Of a stretch of 64,000 bases of DNA, positions 10,843-19,156 are shown piece after piece. The notes beneath the pieces are model-generated. The model was not told where the DNA came from. It was given only the letters and a program-made list of their open reading frames with translations, and ran no database searches. Source of the stretch: Arthrobacter sp. MYb214 (GTDB lineage: Bacteria; Actinomycetota; Actinomycetes; Actinomycetales; Micrococcaceae); assembly GCF_002979865.1 (NCBI RefSeq), contig NZ_PCPZ01000001.1, positions 1,116,001 to 1,180,000 on the forward strand, read 5' to 3'. Made by a program: the position numbers and the translations under genes. The stretch's first letter is position 1. Every line of letters begins with the position of its first letter.

Positions 10843-12405
10843 CTACTTCTTCACACCGGTTCGCGCAGAGCGCACAGCCGCAGACTCTTCGATATCCTCC
10901 GGAGCGTCCAGATCCATCTCGGTGAGCTTGACCATCTTGGACTTGGTCACCATGCGGTGCACCAGCCACAGTCCGAGGAACAGCGGCAGCCCGATATAGG
11001 CCGAGAGCACTTCCAGCCCGTGGCCGGCCAGCACCGCTTGGTAGTTCTGACCGACGATCACGGCAATCAGCATCAGGAAGGCCACGATGGGTCCTAGCGG
11101 GAAGAGCGGGGCCAAGTAGGGCAGGTCCTTCACGCTGTAGCCCTGGGCGAGATAACCGCGGCGGAAGCGGTAGTGGGATACGGCAATACCCACCCAGACG
11201 ATGAACCCGCACAGCCCCGAGACATTCAGCAGCCAGGTATAGGCCGCACCCTGGCCCACCAGGGCGGTGAGGAACCCGAAGAGGCCTACCGCAGCGGTGG
11301 CCAGCAGAGCCATGATCGGCACGCCGCGGGAGTTGGTGCGCCCGAAGATCTTCGGAGCCTTGCCATCGTGGGCCATGGAGTAGAGCATGCGGGTTGAGGC
11401 GTAGAGCCCCGAGTTGCCAGCCGAGAGGATGGCGGTGAGAATGACCGCGTTCATGGCAGCAGCAGCAAAAGCGATGCCGGCCCGCTCGAAGACCAGGGTG
11501 AAGGGCGAGGAAGCCACGTCGGCTTCGCCGCTGGCCAGCAGGCTCGGGTCGGTGAGCGGAATCAGGCAGCCGATGATGAAGATGGCACCGATGTAGAAGA
11601 GCATGATGCGCCAGAACACCCGGCGGATGGCCTTGGGCACTTCGCGGCGCGGATCCTTGGCTTCGCCTGCGGCGACACCCACCAGCTCGGTGCCCTGGAA
11701 GGAGAATCCGGCAATCATGAAGACCGAGACGATGGACAGCCAGCCGCCATGGAAGACATCCTTGCCTTCGCGCCAGTTGGCCAGCGGATCGGTGTGCGCG
11801 CCGAGCACCCCGAAGATCATCAGCACGCCGGCGGCCAGGAAGGCGATGACGGTGACCACCTTGATCATGGCCAGCCAGAACTCGCCTTCGCCGAAGGCCT
11901 TGGCGGACAAAGCATTCAAGGCGGTCAAGGCCACCAGGAAAGAGCCGGCCCAGACCCAACCGGGGACATCAGGCAACCAGAAGCTCATCACGATGCCAGC
12001 GGCCACCAGTTCCGCTGCAACAGTGATGGCCCAGTTGAACCAGTAGTTCCAGCCGATGGCGAAGCCGAAGGAGGGGGAAACGAAGCGGGTAGCGAAGGTC
12101 TGGAAGGATCCGGCCACCGGGATCTTCGCGGTCATCTCGCCCAGGGACTGCATGAGCAGGTACACCATGAGACCCACCGCGGCGTAGGCCAGCAGCGCGC
12201 CGCCGGGACCCGCCTGGGCAATAGTGCCGCCGGAGGCCACGAACAGCCCGGTGCCGATGGAACCGCCAATGGCGATCATCTGCAGGTGGCGGCTGCTCAT
12301 GCCGCGCTTAAGCTGGTTCTGCACCAGGGGTGCGGGATCCACGGCCTTTGGACCGGTTGTCGACGTCACTGTCGTTCGCTGCATAGGTTTCATCACAGGT
12401 GCCAT
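10843..12405 (-). CDS. Amino acid permease, AAT/LysP-like (APC superfamily)
   Basis: 520 residues with about 12 membrane helices. The first helix motif GGSIGTGLFVASGG (about residue 47-60) and the AEL-containing helix 3 are typical of proton-coupled amino acid permeases of the AAT group. The resemblance is strongest to lysine-specific permeases (GFSFQGTELVGVAAGEAKDP around residue 230-250), but substrate cannot be read reliably. A long charged N-terminal tail (about 38 residues) precedes helix 1; ATGs at residues 5 and 8 are alternative starts, and no strong ribosome-binding site decides. It ends 9 bp from the CIRCE element. Confidence 0.88.
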   Translation of the reverse strand: MAPVMKPMQRTTVTSTTGPKAVDPAPLVQNQLKRGMSSRHLQMIAIGGSIGTGLFVASGGTIAQAGPGGALLAYAAVGLMVYLLMQSLGEMTAKIPVAGSFQTFATRFVSPSFGFAIGWNYWFNWAITVAAELVAAGIVMSFWLPDVPGWVWAGSFLVALTALNALSAKAFGEGEFWLAMIKVVTVIAFLAAGVLMIFGVLGAHTDPLANWREGKDVFHGGWLSIVSVFMIAGFSFQGTELVGVAAGEAKDPRREVPKAIRRVFWRIMLFYIGAIFIIGCLIPLTDPSLLASGEADVASSPFTLVFERAGIAFAAAAMNAVILTAILSAGNSGLYASTRMLYSMAHDGKAPKIFGRTNSRGVPIMALLATAAVGLFGFLTALVGQGAAYTWLLNVSGLCGFIVWVGIAVSHYRFRRGYLAQGYSVKDLPYLAPLFPLGPIVAFLMLIAVIVGQNYQAVLAGHGLEVLSAYIGLPLFLGLWLVHRMVTKSKMVKLTEMDLDAPEDIEESAAVRSARTGVKK

Positions 12406-12741
12406 ACAACACCAGTTCCACAGGGGAATGCGACGTGGATCACTTCATGTCTTGCGGAGGACATGCAGCCGCTTGCAGCAAGCGGGGCAACTTGGTCCAG
12501 CGAACCGCTTCCTAGTGGCGGAGAACTGTAAAACAGCGATAGGGCTACTCGTTAGCCAGACGATCCAATTAGCAACAAGCATTACTCTCTCTAACCAAAT
12601 CAATGCCCATGAGATAGCGATACTTAGTCTTTTGGTTTCAGGGCTTCACATCTCCCGGCTTCGAACTGCTCTTGGCGCAACTGCTGGGCGCCCGGATCCC
12701 GGAGCTTGGCGGAGCCCGCTTGGCGATTCTGTGAATTCTGA

Positions 12742-12763
12742 ATGTGACGCGTTTTTGTCACAT
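12742..12763. promoter_or_regulatory. 22-bp inverted repeat in the 434-bp region between permease and methyltransferase
   Basis: The stretch 12406-12839 has no credible gene; it should hold the divergent promoters of the permease (minus) and methyltransferase (plus). Within it is a perfect ATGTGAC-N8-GTCACAT repeat. It resembles a CRP/GlxR site (TGTGA...TCACA), but the spacer is 10 instead of 6, so a different dimeric regulator is more likely. The methyltransferase start has no clear ribosome-binding site; a TAGTCT six bases before its ATG would fit a leaderless transcript. Confidence 0.4.
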
Positions 12764-12839
12764 AGATCACTGGCCCTGCGGGCTGGGCACACCGAGAGGG
12801 CCAGTCTGTTCCAAGACGCATCAACGATAGTCTTGGATC

Positions 12840-14081
12840 ATGGCCCAGGCTTCAAATGACTCAACGCTCAATGAACAATTCGCCGCCCTGCTTTCGGAAG
12901 ACGGCTGGAAGCTGCTTTCCACCATCGACCCGTCCATGGTGGCCACCAAGGATGCTGCTTGGTCGCTGAATGAGAAGCTGCGCAAGGAAGGCCACGACGC
13001 CCAGGTGGTTCGCGCCGTCATGGCGCAGGCCGAGCTGCGTTTCCGGGCGAGGGTGAAATTCGGCCCCTTTGCAGACTCGTTGATCTTGACCCCGGCCGGA
13101 CTGGAGCAGGCCACGCGCCTGACCATCGCCGGGCTGCATGCCCGCCGCTACACCAATGCCGGTTCCACCCACGTCGCAGACCTCGGATGCGGCATCGGCA
13201 CCGACTCCATTGCGCTGGCCAGCGCTGGCCTGCAGGTCACCGCAGTAGAGATGGATGAAACCACCGCGGCAGCCACAACCTTGAACCTGATGCCCTTCGA
13301 CAATGCCACCGTGATCCACGGCAGCGCCGAGGACACCGATCTGACCGGGATTGACGGCGTCTGGCTGGATCCAGCCCGGCGTACCGACGTGAAGGGAAGC
13401 ACCCGCCGACTCTTCGACCCCGAGGCGTTTTCCCCGCCCCTGTCTTTCGTGGAGAAGCTGGTGGACTCCGGGCTGGACGTCGGAGTGAAACTCGGTCCGG
13501 GCCTGCCCCATGAAGCGATTCCGGTGAACGCCGAGGCTGTCTGGATTTCGGACCACGGCTCGGTCATCGAGGCCTGCCTCTGGTTCGGCAAGCTCAAGCG
13601 CAAGGACATCGCCCGTGCCGCGCTGGTCATCGACAAGGACGGCGCCCACGAGTTGGCCAGTGCAGCAGCCGCGGCAAATGACCAGCCGGCCCCGGTAGGC
13701 GAACTGGAAGCGCACATCTACGAACCCGATGGCGCAGTGATCCGTTCCCACCTGATCTCGACCTTGCTGGAGCGCACTGGCGGCCACCTGCTCGATGAGC
13801 ACATCGCCTACTTCACCCATGACCAGCAGATTTCCACGCCGTTTGCCCGCGGCTACAAAGTCATGGCAGTGCATGACTACAACGTGAAGAAGCTGCGCAG
13901 CTGGGTGAAATCCAACGGCATCGGCACATTGGATATCAAGAAGCGCGGAGTCGACGTCACGCCCGAAGAATTGCGCCGCATTTTGCTGGCAGGCTCCCCC
14001 AAGAGCGCCAAGAACAAGGCAACGCTGATCCTGGCTCGCCTCGGCGACAAACGCGTAGCTTTCGAGGTCATCCCGCACTAG
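12840..14081 (+). CDS. Class I SAM-dependent methyltransferase with THUMP-like C-terminal domain
   Basis: 413 residues. An N-terminal helical region (1-95) precedes a Rossmann methyltransferase core with motif I VADLGCGIGTDSIALA (about 116-131), an acidic strand end (AVEMDE) and a motif IV-like WLDPARR (about 179-185). The C-terminal 90 residues (YKVMAVHDYNVKKLRSW onward) match the THUMP-like domain found in this actinobacterial family. The DPAR motif and THUMP-like domain suggest an RNA substrate, but the target is not established. It is a single-gene unit. Alternative: a small-molecule methyltransferase, less likely given the C-terminal domain. Confidence 0.85.
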   Translation: MAQASNDSTLNEQFAALLSEDGWKLLSTIDPSMVATKDAAWSLNEKLRKEGHDAQVVRAVMAQAELRFRARVKFGPFADSLILTPAGLEQATRLTIAGLHARRYTNAGSTHVADLGCGIGTDSIALASAGLQVTAVEMDETTAAATTLNLMPFDNATVIHGSAEDTDLTGIDGVWLDPARRTDVKGSTRRLFDPEAFSPPLSFVEKLVDSGLDVGVKLGPGLPHEAIPVNAEAVWISDHGSVIEACLWFGKLKRKDIARAALVIDKDGAHELASAAAAANDQPAPVGELEAHIYEPDGAVIRSHLISTLLERTGGHLLDEHIAYFTHDQQISTPFARGYKVMAVHDYNVKKLRSWVKSNGIGTLDIKKRGVDVTPEELRRILLAGSPKSAKNKATLILARLGDKRVAFEVIPH

Positions 14082-14236
14082 TCTGGGGTGACGCAGGTCC
14101 CACCGGAGCATTGTCCCGGCAGGAGCGGCGCAATACATACAATGAGTATGGAGAAACATCGAGGAATCGGTGGACGCTCCATCCACTTTGTTCGGCTCCG
14201 GAGCATTCCGTCCGAGACGTCATCAATAGGAGCGCC

Positions 14237-15379
14237 GTGCAGAAAATCGAGTTCGCCCACTCTTCCCAATCCACTATCGGTGTCGAATGGGAAATCGCCT
14301 TGGTCAATCGCGAAAGTGCGGACTTGTGCTCGGTTGCCGAGAGTATCCTTGACCAGCTCAAGGATGAGGCCGGTCTTGACCGCGAAGATGAGCATCCGAC
14401 AGTGAAGCCGGAATTGTTGATGAATACCGTGGAGGTGGTCACCGGTGTCCATACCAACGTGGCAGACGCGGCTGAGGAACTGCGCACCAACGTGCGCATG
14501 CTCAACGAGGTCGCCGGAAACCACGGCGTGGACCTGTATTCCGCGGGCTCCCATCCTTTTGCCGCGCCGACCTTGCAGCCGGTGACGGACAAGGACCGCT
14601 ATGCCAAGCTGATTGACCGCACCCAGTGGTGGGGCCGCCAGATGGTGATCTACGGCGTGCACGTGCACGTGGGCTTGGACGATCGCGAAAAAGCGCTTCC
14701 AATCACTGACGGTTTGATCAACTACCAGCCGCATTTCCAAGCACTCAGCGCCTCCTCCCCGTACTGGGGCGGGGAAGACACCGGCTACGCTTCGCAGCGT
14801 TCGCTGATGTTCCAGCAACTGCCAGCTGCCGGGATCCCCTTCCACTTCGATTCATGGTCCGAATACGAATCCCACGTTGCAGACATGCTGCATACCGGGG
14901 TTATTGATGATGTCTCCGAGATCCGCTGGGATGTGCGTCCGGTACCTCGTTTGGGCACCGTGGAAATGCGCATCTGCGATGGCGTGAGCTCTCTGGATGA
15001 CATTGCCGCTTTTACCGCACTGACCCAGTGCCTGGTGCACGACATGTCGCTATCCATCGAAGCCGGCTACAAGATTCCTGTTATGCCGGCCTGGTTCCGA
15101 GTGGAGAACAAGTGGCGCGCCGCCCGCTACGGGCTGGATGCCATCATCATCCTCAACGCCCAAGGCGACGAGATGCTGGTGACTGACCACCTGCGCTCAG
15201 AGGTCAAGCGCCTGGCACCGATTGCCGAGCAGCTGGGATGCGCCGAGGAACTGCAGGGCATAATCCGTTTGATCGAACGCGGGGCGGAATACCAGTTGCA
15301 GCGCAATACCTTTGCGGCTTCGGGCGGGGACTTCAAGGCAGTGGTGCAGGAAAACGTCCGGCGCATGAAGGCTGTCTAG
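14237..15379 (+). CDS. Carboxylate-amine ligase, glutamate-cysteine ligase type 2 (YbdK family)
   Basis: 380 residues from GTG 14237, chosen because AGGAG lies 6 bp upstream and homologues begin near IGVEWEIALV; the frame is open further upstream to 14111 without a ribosome-binding site. The ATP-grasp-like GCS2 fold is indicated by GVEWEIALV near the start (metal-binding Glu), VYGVHVHVGL-type motif (YGVHVHVGLDD, about residue 140) and RWDVRPVPRLGTVEMR near residue 235. Members ligate glutamate to an amine or cysteine. True glutathione synthesis is unlikely in mycothiol-using actinobacteria, so the physiological amine is unknown. A TACAAT -10-like box is at 14138-14143. Confidence 0.85.
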   Translation: MQKIEFAHSSQSTIGVEWEIALVNRESADLCSVAESILDQLKDEAGLDREDEHPTVKPELLMNTVEVVTGVHTNVADAAEELRTNVRMLNEVAGNHGVDLYSAGSHPFAAPTLQPVTDKDRYAKLIDRTQWWGRQMVIYGVHVHVGLDDREKALPITDGLINYQPHFQALSASSPYWGGEDTGYASQRSLMFQQLPAAGIPFHFDSWSEYESHVADMLHTGVIDDVSEIRWDVRPVPRLGTVEMRICDGVSSLDDIAAFTALTQCLVHDMSLSIEAGYKIPVMPAWFRVENKWRAARYGLDAIIILNAQGDEMLVTDHLRSEVKRLAPIAEQLGCAEELQGIIRLIERGAEYQLQRNTFAASGGDFKAVVQENVRRMKAV

Positions 15380-15406
15380 TCCGGGCAGCGCCCTCGAAGT
15401 CAGGAA

Positions 15407-16081
15407 TTAAGGCATCCAGCTCATGCAGTAATCAAGATTCTTGATAACAGTTCGAGCTGCTGCCTCGGGATCGCCTGCTTCGATTGCGTCTACCAGTGAT
15501 TCGTGGCCCTCGTGCAGGCAGCCATCGAATCCGTCGGCAAGCCTCTGGACCATCTTGGTTCCGTGGAAAACATCCCCGAAGCTCTCATAGATCTCATGCA
15601 TCAGCGGAACACCGGAAGCCCGCGCTACTTCCAGATGGAATTTCCAGTCGGCTTTCGCCCACGCAGGATAATCCCGGTTTCCCCATGCTTCGCTTCGCTG
15701 GCCCAGCAAAGCGCGCAGCTGTTCGACTACTTTTGCATCAGCGGCTTTGGCAGCGAGCCGGGCCGACTGGGTATCCAGGGCGAATCGCACCTGGAGCACG
15801 TCCTGGTCGGAGTGGTCGCGGTACACCCGTTGGGCGGTGCCGCTGATCTCGCTGGTCGCGCGCACATAGGTGCCATCTCCACGGCGGACCTCGAAGATCC
15901 CCGTGCTGGCCAGCGCCTTGATGGCTTCGCGCAAGGTCCCGCGGGAGACGCCCATTTCCGCCATCAGCTCGGGTTCAGCCGGAATGCGGTCCCCCACCTT
16001 CCAGCGGCCCTTCGCTACGGCGCTCTGCAGCTTCGCCACAACCTCTTCGGACAAGGGCGGACGCAATGGGGTCTTGCTCAT
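15407..16081 (-). CDS. FadR-type GntR transcriptional regulator
   Basis: 224 residues. The winged-helix GntR domain covers about residues 8-72 (GDRIPAEPELMAEMGVSRGTLREAIKALASTGI) and an FCD ligand domain follows, with the RFALD, WKFHLEVARAS and GHESLVDAI motifs carrying metal/ligand residues (Asp, three His). It overlaps the transporter gene upstream by 4 bp (ATGA), so it is the second gene of a two-gene operon and very likely controls it through the palindrome at 17354-17375. The ligand is unknown; FCD regulators usually sense small carboxylates. Confidence 0.9.
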   Translation of the reverse strand: MSKTPLRPPLSEEVVAKLQSAVAKGRWKVGDRIPAEPELMAEMGVSRGTLREAIKALASTGIFEVRRGDGTYVRATSEISGTAQRVYRDHSDQDVLQVRFALDTQSARLAAKAADAKVVEQLRALLGQRSEAWGNRDYPAWAKADWKFHLEVARASGVPLMHEIYESFGDVFHGTKMVQRLADGFDGCLHEGHESLVDAIEAGDPEAAARTVIKNLDYCMSWMP

Positions 16082-17349
16082 GGCCGCTCCGCTTCAGCCG
16101 AGCCGTCCACTTCGATCAACGGATGCGAATCGGCTTCGGTACGCAGGCCGCCCAGCTTGTAGCAGAACAGAAGCTGCACCACAGCGAAGGCGAGGATGAT
16201 CACCAAGCCAACCGTCCAAGATCCCAATGCGCCCTGCATGAGCCCCAGGGCGAAGGGTCCAATGGCTGCAATCAGGTAGCCGACAGATTGGGCCACCGTG
16301 GACATTGCTGTCGTTTCTTCTGCGCTGCCGCCACTGCGGCTGAGCATGAGCATCACCAGCGGGAACACCCCGAAGCCCAGGCCAATGAAGACCGAGCTGA
16401 TCAAGGACAGTTCTACCGGCAAGAGCAGCAGAGCGATAAAACCGAGTACCGAGCAGCTGGTAGTCAGCACGAAGGCACTGCGCAGCAGGGCCGGCTTCGA
16501 AGCCATCCAGAGCATGATCATGACTGCCGGGATGCTGACTCCCTGCACGATGCCCAGCATCAAGCCGGCATCAACTGGCTCCAGCCCGCGCGAAATGAGG
16601 ATATGCGGCAACCAGCTGACCACGGTATAGACCAGCAGCGACTGGATGCCGAAAACAGTGGTGAACAGCAAGCCCTTGCGCGTGGCCAGTAGCGGCCATG
16701 GAGAAACATGCGTGCCCTTCTGAACAGCGGAACGCTTCCCGGAGATGGACAGCGGCACAAAGACCAGCAAAGCCAGGCCGGCGGGAATCGCCCACAAAGC
16801 CAATGCCGTCGTCGGCGAACCCGCCTTCACCGCCAGCGGGACGCTGATTGCGGAGGCCAGCGTCGCGCCGATGGACATGGTGGTCGTGTAGGCCGCGGTC
16901 ATCGACGCGGCGCGGTTCCCGTGGTGCTCTCGAATAAATGAGGGCATGGCCACATTGCAGATGGCCAAGCCGCACATGCCTACCACGGTGCCGGCCAGCA
17001 AGGCCCAAGTTGAATCGACAATGCGCAAGGCCAGCCCAGCGGTGAGCAGCAGCAAGGACAGGGCGATGCCCAGTTCCAGTCCGGTCCTGCCGATCACCAA
17101 GCTCGTTGCCGCGCCAGCCACGGCAAAGCACAAAACTGGGATCGTCGGCAGCAGCGAAGCGATGAACGTGCCGTACCCCATCATCTCCTGCAGGTCATGG
17201 AAGAGCGGAGATGCCGAGGCAATACCCATGCGCAGGTTCAGCCCGACGAGGATCACCGCCGCAACTGCCAGTGCGCTTGCCCGCCAGGGATGCTTGGCGG
17301 CTTTGCTGGCAGGAGGCGGGGCCGCGGATTCTGATGCGTTGTCGATCAC
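16078..17349 (-). CDS. MFS transporter, CynX/NimT family
   Basis: 423 residues with 12 predicted helices; a cytoplasmic-membrane carrier. The first helix ends with NLRMGIASASPLF, the hallmark of the cyanate/nitroimidazole transporter (CynX/NimT) group. The 24-residue N-terminal tail is Ala/Pro/Lys rich. The GTG start at 17349 has no ribosome-binding site, while TAATGT lies 7-12 bp before it, which fits a leaderless mRNA. It is cotranscribed with the GntR gene. No cyanase gene is nearby, so a cyanate role is not supported; export of a toxic or metabolic acid is possible. Confidence 0.87.
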   Translation of the reverse strand: MIDNASESAAPPPASKAAKHPWRASALAVAAVILVGLNLRMGIASASPLFHDLQEMMGYGTFIASLLPTIPVLCFAVAGAATSLVIGRTGLELGIALSLLLLTAGLALRIVDSTWALLAGTVVGMCGLAICNVAMPSFIREHHGNRAASMTAAYTTTMSIGATLASAISVPLAVKAGSPTTALALWAIPAGLALLVFVPLSISGKRSAVQKGTHVSPWPLLATRKGLLFTTVFGIQSLLVYTVVSWLPHILISRGLEPVDAGLMLGIVQGVSIPAVMIMLWMASKPALLRSAFVLTTSCSVLGFIALLLLPVELSLISSVFIGLGFGVFPLVMLMLSRSGGSAEETTAMSTVAQSVGYLIAAIGPFALGLMQGALGSWTVGLVIILAFAVVQLLFCYKLGGLRTEADSHPLIEVDGSAEAERP

Positions 17350-17353
17350 GTTT

Positions 17354-17375
17354 AAACATTAGACGTTTGATGTTT
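17354..17375 (-). promoter_or_regulatory. 22-bp operator palindrome overlapping the -10 of the CynX-type/GntR operon
   Basis: AAACAT and ATGTTT form perfect outer arms, and 18 of the 22 positions are symmetric. The palindrome ends 5 bp before the GTG start and covers the likely -10 TAATGT. Repression of its own operon by the encoded GntR protein is the natural reading. No good -35 was found. Confidence 0.65.
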
Positions 17376-17563
17376 CACGCGGCGAATCCTGTGATCCAGC
17401 GCACCAGAACCTCGCGGCGTGCCCGCTTCTGTCCGCCAAGTACTGCTGCTCGGGGCCGAACTCCGGCTACGTCGTGCACTTGGCAAGCACCGCAGGATGG
17501 CCCGCGACCCGATTTACCCCAAGCCACCCTCGGGCTTCCTGGATCCTGGCAGCAGCCAGCCTC

Positions 17564-19156
17564 CTATGCGAAGCCCAGCTCGCGCGCCGTGAGATTCTTG
17601 TATGACGCTTTCCCGCCGGAGACAAAGAGCTTGATCCCGGCATCAGTGGACAGCGGGAACACGCGATGAGAGTGGACGAGCCGCCCGTCGCCGAAGAACA
17701 CCTCGACGCTAGAGCGATCCACCAGGATGCGCACGTCGAGTTTCCCGCTCGGTACCTCCAATGGGCTCTTGGATTCGCCCTTATCCCCCGGATGGAAGCC
17801 CGGCTTGCGATTCACATAGGCGAACCCGCCGGCCAAATAGAGCCCGGTTGCCACATGGCGCGTTCCGGATACGGCCCGGCACAGCTCGAAACCGATGTTT
17901 TCCGGCGGGTTGGCCGGGTCCCACTGCAATTCGCACTGCAGCACATAAGCACTGCTGGAGAACGGGAGAATCTTCTCCCCCGAAACCACAGGGCTGCCGA
18001 ACTTGGTGGTTGCACGGGCTAGCCTGTCCAGCTGCGCCACCGGAACAGAAGCGAGGTAATTGCCATTCGGTCCGGCAACCATCCGCACCTCGCGCACAAT
18101 CATGTCGTCTCCGTTGTAGCCATCGGTGGCCATGCTCGGAGCATTATGCGGATAATCCCAGAAGTTGTTCCAGCCAATGGCGCGGCGCATTCCGGGATTT
18201 TCGCTGCCATCGGCGTGGTGGTCCGGATAGGTCACCGCGCCGTAGAAGTCGAAGCCCCAATCCAGCCATTGCGGCTCGGCTTGCGAAGCAGTGAAGGCCT
18301 TTCCGTCGAAGTCGCCAATCCAGTAGGCGTAGGTAGCGGGCAAATCGCGGGGCTTGCCGTTAGCGCTGGTTCCCAGCACCCAATGCCTGGAGCCATCCGA
18401 AGCCTGGATCTGGAAGAGATCCGGGCATTCAAGAATGCCCAGAGTGGTGCGCACGAATTCGCTGGTTCTCGTCCACTGCTTCAGATCCGCCGAAGCATAG
18501 ATTCCGATGCGGTCTCCCTCGGCATTGAGCAGGACCCACTGAGAGCTCTGCTCATGCCAGATCACCTTCGGGTCGCGGAAGGCATCGGTGCCCGGGTTGG
18601 CCAGAACCGGTTCGGTCCCTCCGGGTATGAAGCTGCGTCCCTTGTCGGTGGAGTACCAGAGGTACTGGGCCTGCACGCCATTGGGGGCTTGGGTGACCAA
18701 AGCAATCAACGTGCCCTTCCCGTATCCTGCGGTGTTTTGCTGGTCGATGACAATTGATCCGGACCAGCAGTCCCCGTTGGGGCTCTCATGCTTGCTGATA
18801 GCTACGCCGCGGTCAGTGAAATTGACGTGGTCAGTGGTACTCGCCATGCGCCAGCTGGTCCCAATGCCGCCGAGAATGTAGTCCTCGTTGTAGAGGTAGT
18901 AGTACAGGTATTCGCCATCAAGATACACCGGACGCTGCGGGTCGTTCTTCCAATTGTCGGGGACGCTGAAGTGGTAGCTGGGACGGTAGCTCATGGCCGG
19001 GGAAACGCCCTTCTTGGTCTTGGAGCTGCCTGCGGGAGCGGCATGGGCTGCATCTGGGCCAACCCCGGCCAGCCCCAAAGCGGTGGCTGCAGCCAGGGTT
19101 TTGACAACATTTCTCCGGGAGGCGCTGCCGTAGGCGGCATTCATATCCAGATTCAA
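17564..19156 (-). CDS. Tat-exported GH32 levanase-type enzyme (LevB-like)
   Basis: About 530 residues. The N-terminus has a twin-arginine signal (SRRNVVK, then a hydrophobic stretch and AHA-A cleavage region), so it is exported folded. The GH32 catalytic residues are present: nucleophile in WKNDPQRP (about residue 70), FRDPKV near 195 and acid/base ECPDLF near 245. NDPQ in place of NDPNG, together with WVLGTSANGKP and TYAYWIGDFDGK, resembles endolevanases of the LevB type and the related levan fructotransferases. It probably releases levanbiose, short levans or a difructose anhydride outside the cell. It is the last gene of the ABC operon. The TTG start overlaps the preceding stop; ATG 19144 is an equally possible start. 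Confidence 0.85.
   Translation of the reverse strand: MNLDMNAAYGSASRRNVVKTLAAATALGLAGVGPDAAHAAPAGSSKTKKGVSPAMSYRPSYHFSVPDNWKNDPQRPVYLDGEYLYYYLYNEDYILGGIGTSWRMASTTDHVNFTDRGVAISKHESPNGDCWSGSIVIDQQNTAGYGKGTLIALVTQAPNGVQAQYLWYSTDKGRSFIPGGTEPVLANPGTDAFRDPKVIWHEQSSQWVLLNAEGDRIGIYASADLKQWTRTSEFVRTTLGILECPDLFQIQASDGSRHWVLGTSANGKPRDLPATYAYWIGDFDGKAFTASQAEPQWLDWGFDFYGAVTYPDHHADGSENPGMRRAIGWNNFWDYPHNAPSMATDGYNGDDMIVREVRMVAGPNGNYLASVPVAQLDRLARATTKFGSPVVSGEKILPFSSSAYVLQCELQWDPANPPENIGFELCRAVSGTRHVATGLYLAGGFAYVNRKPGFHPGDKGESKSPLEVPSGKLDVRILVDRSSVEVFFGDGRLVHSHRVFPLSTDAGIKLFVSGGKASYKNLTARELGFA

Noticed and set aside
12742-12763. CRP/GlxR binding site
   Set aside because: The half-sites fit, but the spacer is 10 bp instead of 6, so the assignment was not made.
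16078-17349. Cyanate detoxification operon
   Set aside because: The transporter belongs to the CynX/NimT family, but no cyanase or carbonic anhydrase gene is adjacent and the regulator is GntR, not LysR.
17380-17560. Open frame on the minus strand between the levanase and the CynX-type gene
   Set aside because: Open in a GC-rich region but too short, with no start signal and no family resemblance. It was left as non-coding.
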